Below, piece by piece: positions 26,128-34,995 of a stretch of DNA of 64,000 nucleotides (the first letter of the stretch is position 1; every line of letters begins with the position of its first letter). The position numbers and the translations under genes are program-made. A model generated the notes under the pieces. The model searched no databases. It had not been told where the DNA came from and saw only the letters and a list, made by a program, of their open reading frames with translations. Origin of the DNA: an uncultured Burkholderiales bacterium (GTDB lineage Bacteria > Pseudomonadota > Gammaproteobacteria > Burkholderiales > Burkholderiaceae_C); NCBI GenBank assembly GCA_945952065.1, contig CAMFGY010000001.1:1-64000 (forward strand), written 5' to 3'.

Positions 26128-28341
26128 ATGGATTCATGGCTCCAAGCCTTTCGCAAGCAGTCTCTTGCACGCCAGCTGCTCACGCAGCTGAGCGTTTTGG
26201 TGACTTTGCTGCTTTTGTCCTTGGCCGGCATCGCCTACTTTTTGATCGCACGCTTGGCCGAGCAAACGGTGCCGCCCATCTTGCAGCGCAGCGTGGCCTT
26301 ACAGGCCGCCGAACAGGGGCGCGGCTTTATGCAAGCGCAAGACAGCGTCAAGCGCTTGGCCCGGGAGTGGTTGCATCGCATTGAACAGCCCTCGGACGCC
26401 GAAATCGACCGCCGCTTCCAGCGCTTGTTTGAGCGGCAATCGGACGGCCTGTGGCGCCTCAAGCCCGAGCACATCGACACCCAACGCGCGCCCACCTTCT
26501 ACTTGCAACACGGGGCCTCCGGGCCAGACGCATCGGTGCGGCGCCGCGCCGTCATCGGCTACCAACTCTTGGCCGAACAAGGCCCGGCCCTGGTGCCGCC
26601 CTATTTCTCGGCCTACACCGACTTCGTCGAAAAAGGCTTGATGGTGTTTTCGCCCGGCATTGACTGGGGCAAGGGCGCGACCGCCAGCACCGACAACTTC
26701 AGCTACCCCACCATGAGAGGGTCTGACCCCACGCGCAACCCCGGCCGCGAGGTGTTTTGGACACCGGTGTACTTTGACACCGAAGCGAAAGCCTGGATGG
26801 TGTCGGTAATCCAGCCCTTGGACTGGCGCGGGCGCTGGGTGGGCACCTGGGGGCATGACATCACCATCGATGACATGCTCAAGCAAATCAGCGAGGCCCA
26901 GGCGCCTTTAGACGCCGTCTCCATGATCCTCAGCCGCGACGGCCATGTGATCGCCCACCCCGCTTTGCGAGAACGCATCGCGGCAGCGCAAGGCCAGCTC
27001 TCGCTGCAAGAGCTGCAGGACCCGCTGCTGAGCGAAGCCATGACGCTGATCCAACAAGCAGCGCCCGGCACCCAGCAAGCCCGCAGCCGCGATGGCCGCT
27101 ATCACCTGGTCTGGGCCCCGATTCCTGGCCCGGGATGGTGGTCGGTGCAAGTCTTGCCGCAATCCGCCATTGACGCTTTGCTGGAACAACTGGTGGCCAC
27201 CATGCTGGTGCTGGGTGTGTTGATACTGAGCGCGACCTTGTGGCTGCTGCGCGGGGTGATACGCCACCGTCTGCAGCAACCCTTGAGCGCGGTGACCGCC
27301 TCCACTGCTGCCTTGGCCGAGCGCGTGTTGCAGGGCGAGGAGCCCAAGGCCCTGCCGCCACAGTCCTCAAGAGACTTGAACCGGCTGAGTCAGGCCTTTG
27401 ACACCATGGCCGCCAAATTGGCCGGGCACCGCCGGCAAGAACAAGCCGCCTTGCAAGCGCTGGAGCAGGAGGTGGCCGAGCGCCGACAAGCCGAAGAGGA
27501 GGTCCGCGTGCTGAATCTTTCCCTGGAGGCGCGGGTGCGCGAGCGCGGGCTTGCACTGGAACAAGCACAAGAAGAATTGGTACAACGCGAAACCCTGGCC
27601 AGCTTGGGCTCCTTGGTGGCCGGTGTCTCGCATGAGCTGAACACGCCCATCGGTAACGCCTTGATCGCCACCGACACCGCGACCGAAGCCCTGGGCCAAA
27701 TCCAAGCCATGCTGGCCGGTGGCAGCGTGCGGCGTGGCGAATTGCTGTCCGCGGTGGATTTGGCCCATCAATCGCTGGACCTAGCCTTGGGCAATATCCG
27801 CCGCAGTGCCAGCTTGTTGCAAGACTTCAAGCAAGTGGCCATGGACCGCTCCAGCCTGCAAAGACGCCGCTTCAAGCTCCGCCAAGTCACCGAAGAAGTG
27901 GTGCACCTGCTGCACTTCTATTTGAAAACCGGCGCCCATGAGGTTTTGATCGACTTGCCGGACGAGCTCAGCCTCGACAGCTACCCCGGCCCTTTTGGCC
28001 AAGTGCTGACCAATTTGGTGCAGAACGCGGCAGTACATGGCTTTGAGGAGCAGCAAGCCGGTCGCATCGAAATTCGCTTGCAAGATGCCACGGCCGAGCG
28101 GGTGCTGATCAGCGTCAGCGACAACGGGCGCGGCATTCCTGCGGAACATCTCGACCAAGTCTTCAAGCCCTTTTTCACCACCCGTTTTGGCAAAGGTGGC
28201 AGCGGCCTGGGCCTGCACCTGGTCTACAACATGGTGCGCAATGTGCTGGGCGGCGAAATCAGCCTGCAAAGCACGCTGGGGCAAGGCACCCGCTTCGTCC
28301 TTTCGCTGCCACGAACCGCCCCGCAAGACAGCAAGGCTTGA
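26128..28341 (+). CDS. Orphan sensor histidine kinase with Cache-type sensor
   Basis: The product has 737 residues; ATG at 26128 is preferred to a GTG at 26065. Order: helix 1 (LSVLVTLLLLSLAGIAYFLI), a large periplasmic sensor of about 300 residues with Cache-like PAS features (WMVSVIQPLDWRGRWVGTWG, ISRDGHVIAHP-type strand), helix 2 (LVLGVLILSATLWLLRGVI), HAMP, a Glu/Arg/Gln coiled coil, then the kinase core. The phospho-acceptor is His502 in VSHELNTPIGNALI. N box LVQNAAVHGF, G1 DNGRGIP and G2 GKGGSGLGLHLVYNMV are intact. No response regulator is adjacent. A small-molecule ligand in the periplasm is expected but unknown. Confidence 0.88.
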   Translation: MDSWLQAFRKQSLARQLLTQLSVLVTLLLLSLAGIAYFLIARLAEQTVPPILQRSVALQAAEQGRGFMQAQDSVKRLAREWLHRIEQPSDAEIDRRFQRLFERQSDGLWRLKPEHIDTQRAPTFYLQHGASGPDASVRRRAVIGYQLLAEQGPALVPPYFSAYTDFVEKGLMVFSPGIDWGKGATASTDNFSYPTMRGSDPTRNPGREVFWTPVYFDTEAKAWMVSVIQPLDWRGRWVGTWGHDITIDDMLKQISEAQAPLDAVSMILSRDGHVIAHPALRERIAAAQGQLSLQELQDPLLSEAMTLIQQAAPGTQQARSRDGRYHLVWAPIPGPGWWSVQVLPQSAIDALLEQLVATMLVLGVLILSATLWLLRGVIRHRLQQPLSAVTASTAALAERVLQGEEPKALPPQSSRDLNRLSQAFDTMAAKLAGHRRQEQAALQALEQEVAERRQAEEEVRVLNLSLEARVRERGLALEQAQEELVQRETLASLGSLVAGVSHELNTPIGNALIATDTATEALGQIQAMLAGGSVRRGELLSAVDLAHQSLDLALGNIRRSASLLQDFKQVAMDRSSLQRRRFKLRQVTEEVVHLLHFYLKTGAHEVLIDLPDELSLDSYPGPFGQVLTNLVQNAAVHGFEEQQAGRIEIRLQDATAERVLISVSDNGRGIPAEHLDQVFKPFFTTRFGKGGSGLGLHLVYNMVRNVLGGEISLQSTLGQGTRFVLSLPRTAPQDSKA

Positions 28342-28419
28342 AGCTTGAGCTGGGACGGGCCTTCTCTGGAACGAACAAAGGGCACAGTCGTCGCCTACTG
28401 GCCCAGCGTTTTGCGTGGA

Positions 28420-29076
28420 TCAGCCCTTTTGCCGGCGACGAGCCAGCAGGCTCAAAGCCCCCAGGCCGGCCAACATCAAGGCATAGGTTTCAGGCTCGGG
28501 GACTGCGCCGACCGAGGCCAGGGTCAGATTGTCGGCCGTCGGCCAGAGGAAGCCGGAGACCGGCTGGCTGGCCGCCAAGGTGGCCGACAGCAAAGGCCCG
28601 TTGGACACAAAACCAAGGAAGCTGCTGGTCGTGGCGCCGGTGATGGTCTGAGTCACCGTGCCGCTGGCATCGGTCGCGGTGAGGATCACATCGCCGGCTG
28701 CGAACAAGCCCGAGATATTGGAGCCAAAGAAATTGCCGCCGAAGGCACTCACACCGCCAGTGAAGCCATTGAAGGTGATGGTGTCAGTGGCCGTGTTGGT
28801 GGACAGCCATGGATCGCCCGTGGTGCCAGCGCCGAAGAAAGAGGTGGTGCTGACCGAGGCGGTGTAGCCGTAGGCCCCGGCGTTGCGGGTGATGGGGCTG
28901 GGCGTCGACGCGGTGATAGACAAGCCGGTGAACGTATCAACCCCGGGCGCGGACACGGCCGCCAGGAAGGCCGCCTGCGAGGTGTAGACGGTGACCGTCG
29001 CCTGGGCGCTGCCAACAGTGCAGACCAAAGCAGCCAAGGCCAAAGGCTGAAGCAGGAATTTGGATGCGAGTGCCAT
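28420..29076 (-). CDS. PEP-CTERM sorting-domain exported protein
   Basis: The product has 218 residues. The start at 29076 follows AAAGGA. It has a Sec signal ending AQA, a Ser/Thr/Gly-rich beta-type body (VDTFTGLSITAS, FNGFTGGVSAFGGNFFGSN) and the C-terminal sorting signal VPEPETYALMLAGLGAL, a hydrophobic stretch and a basic tail (ARRRQKG). Exosortase cleaves such tails and the products usually reach the envelope or the extracellular matrix. No exosortase gene is in the window. The mature part is not a known enzyme. Confidence 0.88.
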   Translation of the reverse strand: MALASKFLLQPLALAALVCTVGSAQATVTVYTSQAAFLAAVSAPGVDTFTGLSITASTPSPITRNAGAYGYTASVSTTSFFGAGTTGDPWLSTNTATDTITFNGFTGGVSAFGGNFFGSNISGLFAAGDVILTATDASGTVTQTITGATTSSFLGFVSNGPLLSATLAASQPVSGFLWPTADNLTLASVGAVPEPETYALMLAGLGALSLLARRRQKG

Positions 29077-29249
29077 GAACAGGTCCTTTGCAATCAGGTT
29101 GTGGACTGACCGAAACCAAGGCGCCGGGCTGGCGTATCGATGAATCAGTGTCAACATCGTGACAAATGCACGCCCTGCTGAGATCTGGGGATAACCTTTC
29201 CCCTAGCTTGTCGAACCGCAAGCCGAGGTGCCAAATTGGCACAAAACCC

Positions 29250-30137
29250 TCAAGCAACAGGGCGTGTGGCGATGTAAATACTGCCCAAACAGACGCACAT
29301 ACCAAGAACCGACAAGACATTCGGCACCCAGCCCTCCAAGGTCGCCGAGATCACCAGCGCGATAACCGGAATTAACACGCCGGTCAAGGCCGCTCGGGCA
29401 GGCCCTTGCCGCTGCGCCAGCTTGAAATACAGCACAAACGCCGTCACCGAGCCGAACACGGCCAAGTACAGCAGGCTCAAAACATAGGGCGCATGCCAGT
29501 CGAAGTGCAGGCCCTGGCCGCTGAGCAGCGACATCGCCAACAAGAAGGCCGAGCCATAGCCCATGCTCCAGGCCAAGATGGGTACCAGGGCCAGGCCGCG
29601 GCGGGTCAACATCAGGGTCAGCACATTGCCCACACAGGCTGCAAGCACGGCCAGCAAACCCAGCCCCAAGCCCAAGGCGGCCGTGGGGCGTGCACCAGTT
29701 GCTGCGATCTCGGGCCAGAAAATCATCACCACGCCCAGCACGCCGCCGCTGGCCGCCAGCAAAAAGCGCCGCGTGACGGTTTGGCCAAAAAACACCCGGC
29801 CGCTGAGCGCATTGCCAAACACCATCAAGCAAAACAACACCGCCACCAAACCGGTTGGGATGTGGCGCTCGGCCTCATAGACCGAGTAGTAATTGCCGCT
29901 GTACTGCACGATGCCAGTGGCCAGCATCAAGAGATGGGCCGAGGCGGGCATCCGCATCGACTCACGCCGCCACAGTGCCAACCCCCACAGCAGCAAAGCC
30001 GCAATCGCAAAGCGCCAAGCCACCGAGTTGAGCACCGGCACGCCGCTGTCCAGCTGGTAGAGGATCACATGCCAGGTGCTGGCCCAGATCAGGACTGGGC
30101 CCCAAAACAAGCTGCGGGTCGAAAAGGCTGATGGCAT
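29250..30137 (-). CDS. EamA/DMT family permease
   Basis: This 295-residue protein has ten helices in two EamA halves. The first contains VILYQLDSGVPVLNSVAWRF and VFGNALSGRVFFGQTVT; the second begins GLLAVLAACVGNVLTLML and ends LIPVIALVISATLEGWVPN. It likely exports amino acids or related metabolites. A terminator hairpin lies directly upstream of its start, just where its ribosome site must be, after the LysE gene on the same strand. Confidence 0.85.
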   Translation of the reverse strand: MPSAFSTRSLFWGPVLIWASTWHVILYQLDSGVPVLNSVAWRFAIAALLLWGLALWRRESMRMPASAHLLMLATGIVQYSGNYYSVYEAERHIPTGLVAVLFCLMVFGNALSGRVFFGQTVTRRFLLAASGGVLGVVMIFWPEIAATGARPTAALGLGLGLLAVLAACVGNVLTLMLTRRGLALVPILAWSMGYGSAFLLAMSLLSGQGLHFDWHAPYVLSLLYLAVFGSVTAFVLYFKLAQRQGPARAALTGVLIPVIALVISATLEGWVPNVLSVLGMCVCLGSIYIATRPVA

Positions 30138-30142
30138 GCAAG

Positions 30143-30168
30143 AAAAAGGCCGACCCCGAGGATCGGCC
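30143..30168 (-). terminator. Terminator hairpin directly before EamA gene
   Basis: On the minus strand GGCCGA-TCCTCGGGG-TCGGCC is followed by TTTTT and then by the EamA start six bases later. The core CCGACCCC..GATCGG is nearly the same as the hairpin at 42063-42087. Confidence 0.75.
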
Positions 30169-30186
30169 AGTCCAGAAATTTGAAGA

Positions 30187-30214
30187 TAAAAAAACGGCGT
30201 CGAAAACCGACGCC
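30187..30214 (-). terminator. Terminator of the lysE-type gene
   Basis: On the minus strand GGCGTCG-GTTTT-CGACGCC is followed by a long T run. It begins two bases after the stop of the LysE-type gene and is in tandem with a second hairpin at 30143-30168. Confidence 0.85.
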
Positions 30215-30215
30215 C

Positions 30216-30845
30216 TCAAACGCTGCGTTTGAAGGTGGCCAGCAAGGCGCCTGCCGCAACGAAGAGCGCGCCGAAAGTGCGGTTCATGATCTTGATGTGA
30301 TGGCTGGAGCGCAGCGCCGAGAGCACCCGCGCCGCCAGCACGGTGTAGCCCGCCATCACCACCAGATCGGTGAAGCTCAGCGTGGCGGCAATCACCAGGT
30401 ACTGCGGGCTCAGGTCCGCCTTGAGGTTGAGAAACTGCGGCACCACGGCCAGCAAAAACACCGTGCCCTTGGGGTTGACCGCATTGATCATCCAACCGCG
30501 CAGCACCAATTGCCGGCGCGTCACCACACGGGGTTCCTCATCGGCCGCCACCATGGGGGTGGCAGGTGCCCGCCATTGTTGGATGCCCAGGTACACCAGA
30601 TAAGCCACGCCCAACCATTTGACGATGGCAAAGCCCAGGCTGGAGGTGGCAATCAAAGCACCCAAGCCCGCGCCCACCAGCACGATCTGGGTCAGGATGC
30701 CCAGAATCAAACCAAAGGTGGTGAAGTAGCCGCGCCGGAAGCCATGGTTCAAACCCGAGCTCATGGCCGCGATCGCGCCCGCACCGGGCGAGAGGCTGAT
30801 GGCCCATGCCGCCGCAAAAAAGGCCAGCCAGGTTGAAAACTCCAT
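30216..30845 (-). CDS. LysE/RhtB family exporter
   Basis: The product has 209 residues. The start at 30845 gives the family N-terminus FSTWLAFFAAAWAISLSPGA (the SPGP-like turn), then GLNHGFRRGYFTTFGLILG and the mid-protein motif INAVNPKGTVFLLAVVPQF. Six hydrophobic segments fit the family. Members export amino acids such as lysine, homoserine or threonine; the one here is not assignable. Two tandem terminators follow. Confidence 0.88.
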   Translation of the reverse strand: MEFSTWLAFFAAAWAISLSPGAGAIAAMSSGLNHGFRRGYFTTFGLILGILTQIVLVGAGLGALIATSSLGFAIVKWLGVAYLVYLGIQQWRAPATPMVAADEEPRVVTRRQLVLRGWMINAVNPKGTVFLLAVVPQFLNLKADLSPQYLVIAATLSFTDLVVMAGYTVLAARVLSALRSSHHIKIMNRTFGALFVAAGALLATFKRSV

Positions 30846-30974
30846 GATCACTCCCTCAACAGAAGCCCGAATTGTCCACGGGATGGGCTGCGCTCGCCAT
30901 GGCAGGGCTTTTGCCTCGACTACATTGCCGACTTTGGCCATCCGGCCGACCCGCTCGTTTTGTTGCCGATTCGC

Positions 30975-31772
30975 ATGATGCACAGCCCCGTGAACCCTCG
31001 CTCGCAGGCCCAAGGCCTGCGCCAGCGCTTGCAAGCGCGCCATTGGCTGCGTTGGCATGTCTTGCTGATCGCCAGCCTTTGCCTGGGCGGCTTGGCCCTG
31101 CTGGGCGGGCTGCTGCGCTGGGTCGGCATCGAGGCCTTGGCCTGGCGCTATGCCGCCGCCCTGCCCCTGGCCTACTTGCTCTATCTGGGCTTGCTGCGAC
31201 TTTGGGCCAGCTATTTGTTGAGCGACTCATCGTCGTCATCGCATGAGGGGCCGGACCTGATCTCCGAGCTGATCCCCTCGGGTGGCAACGGCTCCGGCCA
31301 AGCCAGCGGCGGCTTCAGCAGCGGGGGTGGCGGCGACTTTGGCGGCGGAGGCGCCACGGGTGACTTCGCGGACGCGGCCAGCGAGTTGGGACAAGGCGCT
31401 TTGCAGCTGAGCGGCAAGGCTTTGGGCGCGGCCGCTGATGCCGATGAGGGCGCGGTGGTGACCGTGCCGCTGATCGCGGTGCTGGCCATCATCGGCCTTT
31501 TGGCGGCGCTGCTGGGCACGGTGGTCTTCATGCTGTTCGGCGTGGAGGTCTTGATGGCGGTGGCCATTGAAGTGGCCCTGGCCTCCACGGCCGGCGGCAT
31601 GGCCTACCGGGCGGGACGTACCGGCTGGCTGGGCCGCGCGCTGAGCCGAACCTGGCAAGGCGCCTTCATCACGCTGCTGCTGGGCGTGGCCTTGGGGCTG
31701 GCCATCGACCATTGGCTGCCCGCCGCCGACTCGCTGCCCCAGGCCCTGCGCATGCTGCTGGGCAAAGCCTAA
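30975..31772 (+). CDS. Membrane protein with glycine-rich linker
   Basis: The product has 265 residues; ATG at 30975 is preferred to a TTG at 30960. Two N-terminal helices (LLIASLCLGGLALLGGLL and ALPLAYLLYLGLLRLWAS) are followed by a Ser run, an acidic patch, and a Gly-rich segment (GGFSSGGGGDFGGGGATGDF) at about 110-135. Then come three or four further helices (VPLIAVLAIIGLLAALLGTV and others). I do not recognise the family; the Gly-rich segment resembles those at the ends of TPM-domain proteins, but no TPM domain is present. It ends 12 bases before radA, so co-transcription is likely. Confidence 0.65.
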   Translation: MMHSPVNPRSQAQGLRQRLQARHWLRWHVLLIASLCLGGLALLGGLLRWVGIEALAWRYAAALPLAYLLYLGLLRLWASYLLSDSSSSSHEGPDLISELIPSGGNGSGQASGGFSSGGGGDFGGGGATGDFADAASELGQGALQLSGKALGAAADADEGAVVTVPLIAVLAIIGLLAALLGTVVFMLFGVEVLMAVAIEVALASTAGGMAYRAGRTGWLGRALSRTWQGAFITLLLGVALGLAIDHWLPAADSLPQALRMLLGKA

Positions 31773-31784
31773 GACAATCGCCCC

Positions 31785-33152
31785 ATGGCCAAAGAAAAAT
31801 CGATTTACACCTGCTCCGACTGCGGCGGCATCAGCCCCAAGTGGCTGGGCAAATGCCCCAGCTGCGGCGCTTGGAATACCTTGGTGGAAGGCATTGCCGA
31901 AGCCCCCGGCGCCGGGGGCAAAAACAACCGCTTCCAGGCGCTGGCCAAAAGCCAGCCGGTGGCCACGCTGAGTGAAATCGAGGCCAGCGACTTTGAGCGC
32001 ACGCCCACCGGCCAAGAGGAGTTGGACCGGGTGCTGGGCGGCGGCATTGTGGCGGGCGGCGTGGTGCTGATCGGCGGCGACCCCGGCATCGGCAAGTCCA
32101 CCTTGCTGCTGCAGGCGGTGGAAGACCTGTCACAAAAGCTGCCGGTGCTTTATGTCACCGGCGAAGAGTCGGGCGCGCAGATCGCCATGCGCTCACGCCG
32201 CCTGGGCCTGGCCGGCAACAAGGTGCGGGTGCTGGCTGAAATCAGCCTGGAAAAAATCATCGCCACGCTGGAGGCCGAGAAGCCAGAGTTCTGCGTCATC
32301 GACTCGATCCAGACCCTGTACTCCGAGCATCTGAACTCCGCCCCCGGCTCGGTGGCCCAGGTGCGCGAATGCGCGGCCCAGCTGACCCGCTGCGCCAAAG
32401 CCAGCGGCTGTGCCATGGTGCTGGTGGGCCATGTCACCAAAGAAGGCGCACTGGCCGGGCCGCGCGTGCTGGAGCACATCGTCGACACAGTGCTGTACTT
32501 CGAGGGCGACACACACAGCAGCTTCCGCCTGGTGCGCGCCATCAAAAACCGCTTTGGCGCGGTCAATGAAATCGGCGTCTTCGCCATGACCGAAAAAGGC
32601 CTGAAGGGCGTGGCCAACCCCAGCGCCATCTTCTTGAGCACCCATGGCGAGCCGGTGCCGGGCAGCTGCGTGCTGGTGACGCTGGAAGGCAGCCGACCAC
32701 TGTTGGTGGAATTGCAAGCCCTGGTGGACAGCGGCGGGCCCAGCCCAAGGCGGCTGTCGGTCGGTTTGGATCGCGACCGCTTGGCCATGCTGCTGGCGGT
32801 GCTGCACCGCCACGCCGGTGTGGCCACGCTGGACCAGGATGTGTTCATCAACGCGGTGGGCGGGGTGCGCATCAGCGAGCCGGCGGCCGACTTGGCGGTG
32901 CTGCTGGCGATTCAGGGCTCACTGCGGGGCCGCGCCCTGCCCAAGGGCTTTATCGCCTTTGGCGAAATCGGGCTGGCCGGTGAGATTCGCCCCGCGCCGC
33001 GCGGCCAAGAGCGGCTCAAGGAAGCCGCCAAGCTGGGCTTCAGCGTGGCCATCGTGCCCAAGGCCAATGCGCCCAAAAAGCCCATCGAAGGCCTGACCGT
33101 GCATGCGGTGGAACGAATTGAAGAAGCCATGGAATTGGCGAGAGGACTTTGA
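31785..33152 (+). CDS. radA: DNA repair protein RadA
   Basis: The product has 455 residues. The N-terminal C4 zinc finger reads CSDCGGISPKWLGKCPSC. The RecA-like ATPase carries Walker A GGDPGIGKSTLLLQ, Walker B region VIDSIQTL and the RadA signature KNRFGAVNEIGVF. The C-terminal third is the Lon-protease-like domain (VGGVRISEPAADLAVLLAI, then FGEIGLAGEIRPAPRGQERL), which is not proteolytic in RadA. It is a hexameric helicase that promotes branch migration in recombination. The stop overlaps the start of the ABM gene (TGATG style). Confidence 0.96.
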   Translation: MAKEKSIYTCSDCGGISPKWLGKCPSCGAWNTLVEGIAEAPGAGGKNNRFQALAKSQPVATLSEIEASDFERTPTGQEELDRVLGGGIVAGGVVLIGGDPGIGKSTLLLQAVEDLSQKLPVLYVTGEESGAQIAMRSRRLGLAGNKVRVLAEISLEKIIATLEAEKPEFCVIDSIQTLYSEHLNSAPGSVAQVRECAAQLTRCAKASGCAMVLVGHVTKEGALAGPRVLEHIVDTVLYFEGDTHSSFRLVRAIKNRFGAVNEIGVFAMTEKGLKGVANPSAIFLSTHGEPVPGSCVLVTLEGSRPLLVELQALVDSGGPSPRRLSVGLDRDRLAMLLAVLHRHAGVATLDQDVFINAVGGVRISEPAADLAVLLAIQGSLRGRALPKGFIAFGEIGLAGEIRPAPRGQERLKEAAKLGFSVAIVPKANAPKKPIEGLTVHAVERIEEAMELARGL

Positions 33153-33559
33153 TGACCAAGTTGACTCAAGAAAAACCTCAGCACCCCGGACTGGCGCCTC
33201 TGTTTGAGCCCCCGTATTACGCGGTGATCTTCACCAGCCAGCGCAACTCGCATGCACTCGGCTATGCCGAAACGGCCGAGCGCATGCTGGCCTTGGCCGC
33301 CCAGCAGCCCGGCTACCTGGGCGTGGAAAGCAGCCGCGGTGCAGACGGCCTGGGCATCACCGTCTCCTACTGGCGCAGCTTGCAAGACATCGCCGCATGG
33401 CGCCGCCAAGGCGAGCACCAAGGCGCCCGCGATCAGGGCCGGGCCGACTGGTATTTGCATTACAGCCTGCGCATTGCCAAGGTGGAACGCAACTATGGCT
33501 GGGACCATTTGGCGGGCACTGCCGACCCGATGCTGAAACCTGCCGCGCAAGGCGGTTAG
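33152..33559 (+). CDS. ABM-type (antibiotic biosynthesis monooxygenase fold) protein
   Basis: The product has 135 residues. ATG at 33152 overlaps the radA stop. The pattern PYYAVIFTSQRNSHALGYAE, then LALAAQQPGYLGVESSRGAD, ITVSYWRSLQDIAAWRRQGE and HYSLRIAKVERNYGW is a dimeric alpha-beta barrel of the ABM fold, often annotated as heme-degrading or quinone-type monooxygenase, but many are of unknown function. It follows radA in an apparent operon. Confidence 0.82.
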   Translation: MTKLTQEKPQHPGLAPLFEPPYYAVIFTSQRNSHALGYAETAERMLALAAQQPGYLGVESSRGADGLGITVSYWRSLQDIAAWRRQGEHQGARDQGRADWYLHYSLRIAKVERNYGWDHLAGTADPMLKPAAQGG

Positions 33560-33570
33560 CATTCGGCCCC

Positions 33571-34008
33571 ATGAATACTTGGATCGGTGGTGCGCTGGCT
33601 GTGGCCGCGCTGTTTTCGGGCGGCTTTTTGTATGGCTGGAAGGGCGTGATTCTGGCGCTGACGGTGGTGGTCTTTTGGCTGCTGCTGCAGTTCGTCAAGC
33701 TGATGCGCATCATGCGCATGGCCTCGGAAGCACCGGTCGGGCATCTCGACAGCGCCGTCATGCTCAATGCCAAATTGCAGCCGGGCATGAAGCTGATCGA
33801 TCTGCTGCCGCTGACCCGCAGCCTCGGGCGCAAGCTCAGCGATGCGCCCGAGACCTATGGCTGGATCGACCCGGGCGGCATCCAGGTCGAGGTGGTGATG
33901 AACGCGGGCAAGGTGCAAAGCTGGCAGATGGTGCGACCCAGCACCTTCAGTGATGCGGAAACCGAGGCCAATACCGAAACCATGACCCGCCCCATCGACA
34001 CGGCTTGA
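33571..34008 (+). CDS. Small inner-membrane protein of unknown function
   Basis: The product has 145 residues; the start at 33571 is 12 bases after the ABM stop. One long hydrophobic stretch (ALAVAALFSGGFLYGW and VILALTVVVFWLLLQFVKL) gives two helices at the N-terminus. The rest is soluble (GMKLIDLLPLTRSLGRKLSD, WIDPGGIQVEVVMNAGKVQS). I cannot name the family. It is the last gene before a terminator, in line with radA and ABM. Confidence 0.7.
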   Translation: MNTWIGGALAVAALFSGGFLYGWKGVILALTVVVFWLLLQFVKLMRIMRMASEAPVGHLDSAVMLNAKLQPGMKLIDLLPLTRSLGRKLSDAPETYGWIDPGGIQVEVVMNAGKVQSWQMVRPSTFSDAETEANTETMTRPIDTA

Positions 34009-34068
34009 TCAATGGATTGAGCGGGCGGGCGAGCAGTCGGCGCTGCAGCCGAGCCCGCGCCTCAAAGA

Positions 34069-34092
34069 AAAAGCCCCGCCAAGCGGGGCTTT
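34069..34092. terminator. Bidirectional terminator
   Basis: AAAGCCCCGC-CAA-GCGGGGCTTT, a perfect 10-base stem with flanking A and T, lies between the convergent radA operon and the PEP-CTERM gene at 34130-34726. Confidence 0.9.
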
Positions 34093-34129
34093 ACTCATTC
34101 GGCCCCGAGCTTGGGGCGCGCGGGCTTCT

Positions 34130-34726
34130 TCAGCGCAGCGCCCTGCGCCGCGCCACGAACCCGACCACGGCCAAGCCGGCCAACATCAAGGCATAGGTTT
34201 CGGGTTCTGGCACCGGCGAGCCCACGCCGCCGCCGCCCTCACCGCCGGTTGAATACAAAGTCATATTGGACAGGCGCGCCGCCGAATCGCCGAGCGCCGG
34301 GTTGGCCAAAGACAGATTGAAGCTGCCAGTAAAGCCGCTGCCCACGCTGAGGCGATAAAAAGCCTCGTTGCCGCCGCCGGGGCCGCCCCAATGCACGCCA
34401 ATGACGGTGTCGCCCGACAAGGGCCGATCCACCCCGAAGTTGACGGAGGCGTTCGACACATTGATGGTGTAAGCCGAATTGCCCAAGAGCACGCCGACAA
34501 ACTCAGTCTGCAACAGGCTCTTGACGGCGGCGAAGTCCGCATTGCCGCCCAGATTGCCGGCATAAAAACCACTGCAGTCGGTGACGCTGATGCCAGCACC
34601 CGACACCGCCGAGGCCATGGTGGCGCTGCAAGTGGAGCTGGCCACGAGGCTGCCGCCAGCCGAGGCGGACATCGCCGTCAGCGCCAGCAGGCTTGCGCTC
34701 AAAGCGGCCTTGATGTTTGTGCTCAT
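34130..34726 (-). CDS. PEP-CTERM sorting-domain exported protein
   Basis: The product has 198 residues: a Sec signal ending in SASA, a beta-type body with one Cys pair (STCSATMASA, TDCSGFYAG), a short Gly-rich spacer (GGEGGGGVG) and the sorting tail VPEPETYALMLAGLAVVG plus ARRRALR. It is unlike the PEP-CTERM protein at 28420 outside the tail. It probably becomes a surface or matrix protein. The 269-base gap to ilvE holds no further gene I can support. Confidence 0.87.
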   Translation of the reverse strand: MSTNIKAALSASLLALTAMSASAGGSLVASSTCSATMASAVSGAGISVTDCSGFYAGNLGGNADFAAVKSLLQTEFVGVLLGNSAYTINVSNASVNFGVDRPLSGDTVIGVHWGGPGGGNEAFYRLSVGSGFTGSFNLSLANPALGDSAARLSNMTLYSTGGEGGGGVGSPVPEPETYALMLAGLAVVGFVARRRALR

Positions 34727-34995
34727 GGTCTTCTTCCTTTCGACGTGTGTTCCGAGTGCTTCGCCGGGCTTGCCGCACGGGGCTGAAATCTATGGCTTCA
34801 TGGTCGTGGTGGGAGCCTGGCTTCACAATACACACACCCCCTCCAAATGGGGGAGGGCATGGGCGCCCATTACCGCCGCAAAGCCCAAATCCGGTACTTG
34901 TTGGCAAGCTGCAGCGCGCCCCGGAGGCTGCCTGCAAGGGGGCGGCCCCGCATAGAATCGCGGCTCAGCATTTGTAGGCCCAAGAAGGAAAGCTC

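Noticed and set aside
34838-34857. CCCCTCC..GGGGGAGG hairpin-like stretch upstream of ilvE
   Set aside because: Pairing is offset and incomplete, and there is no T run; I found no riboswitch-like conserved structure around it.
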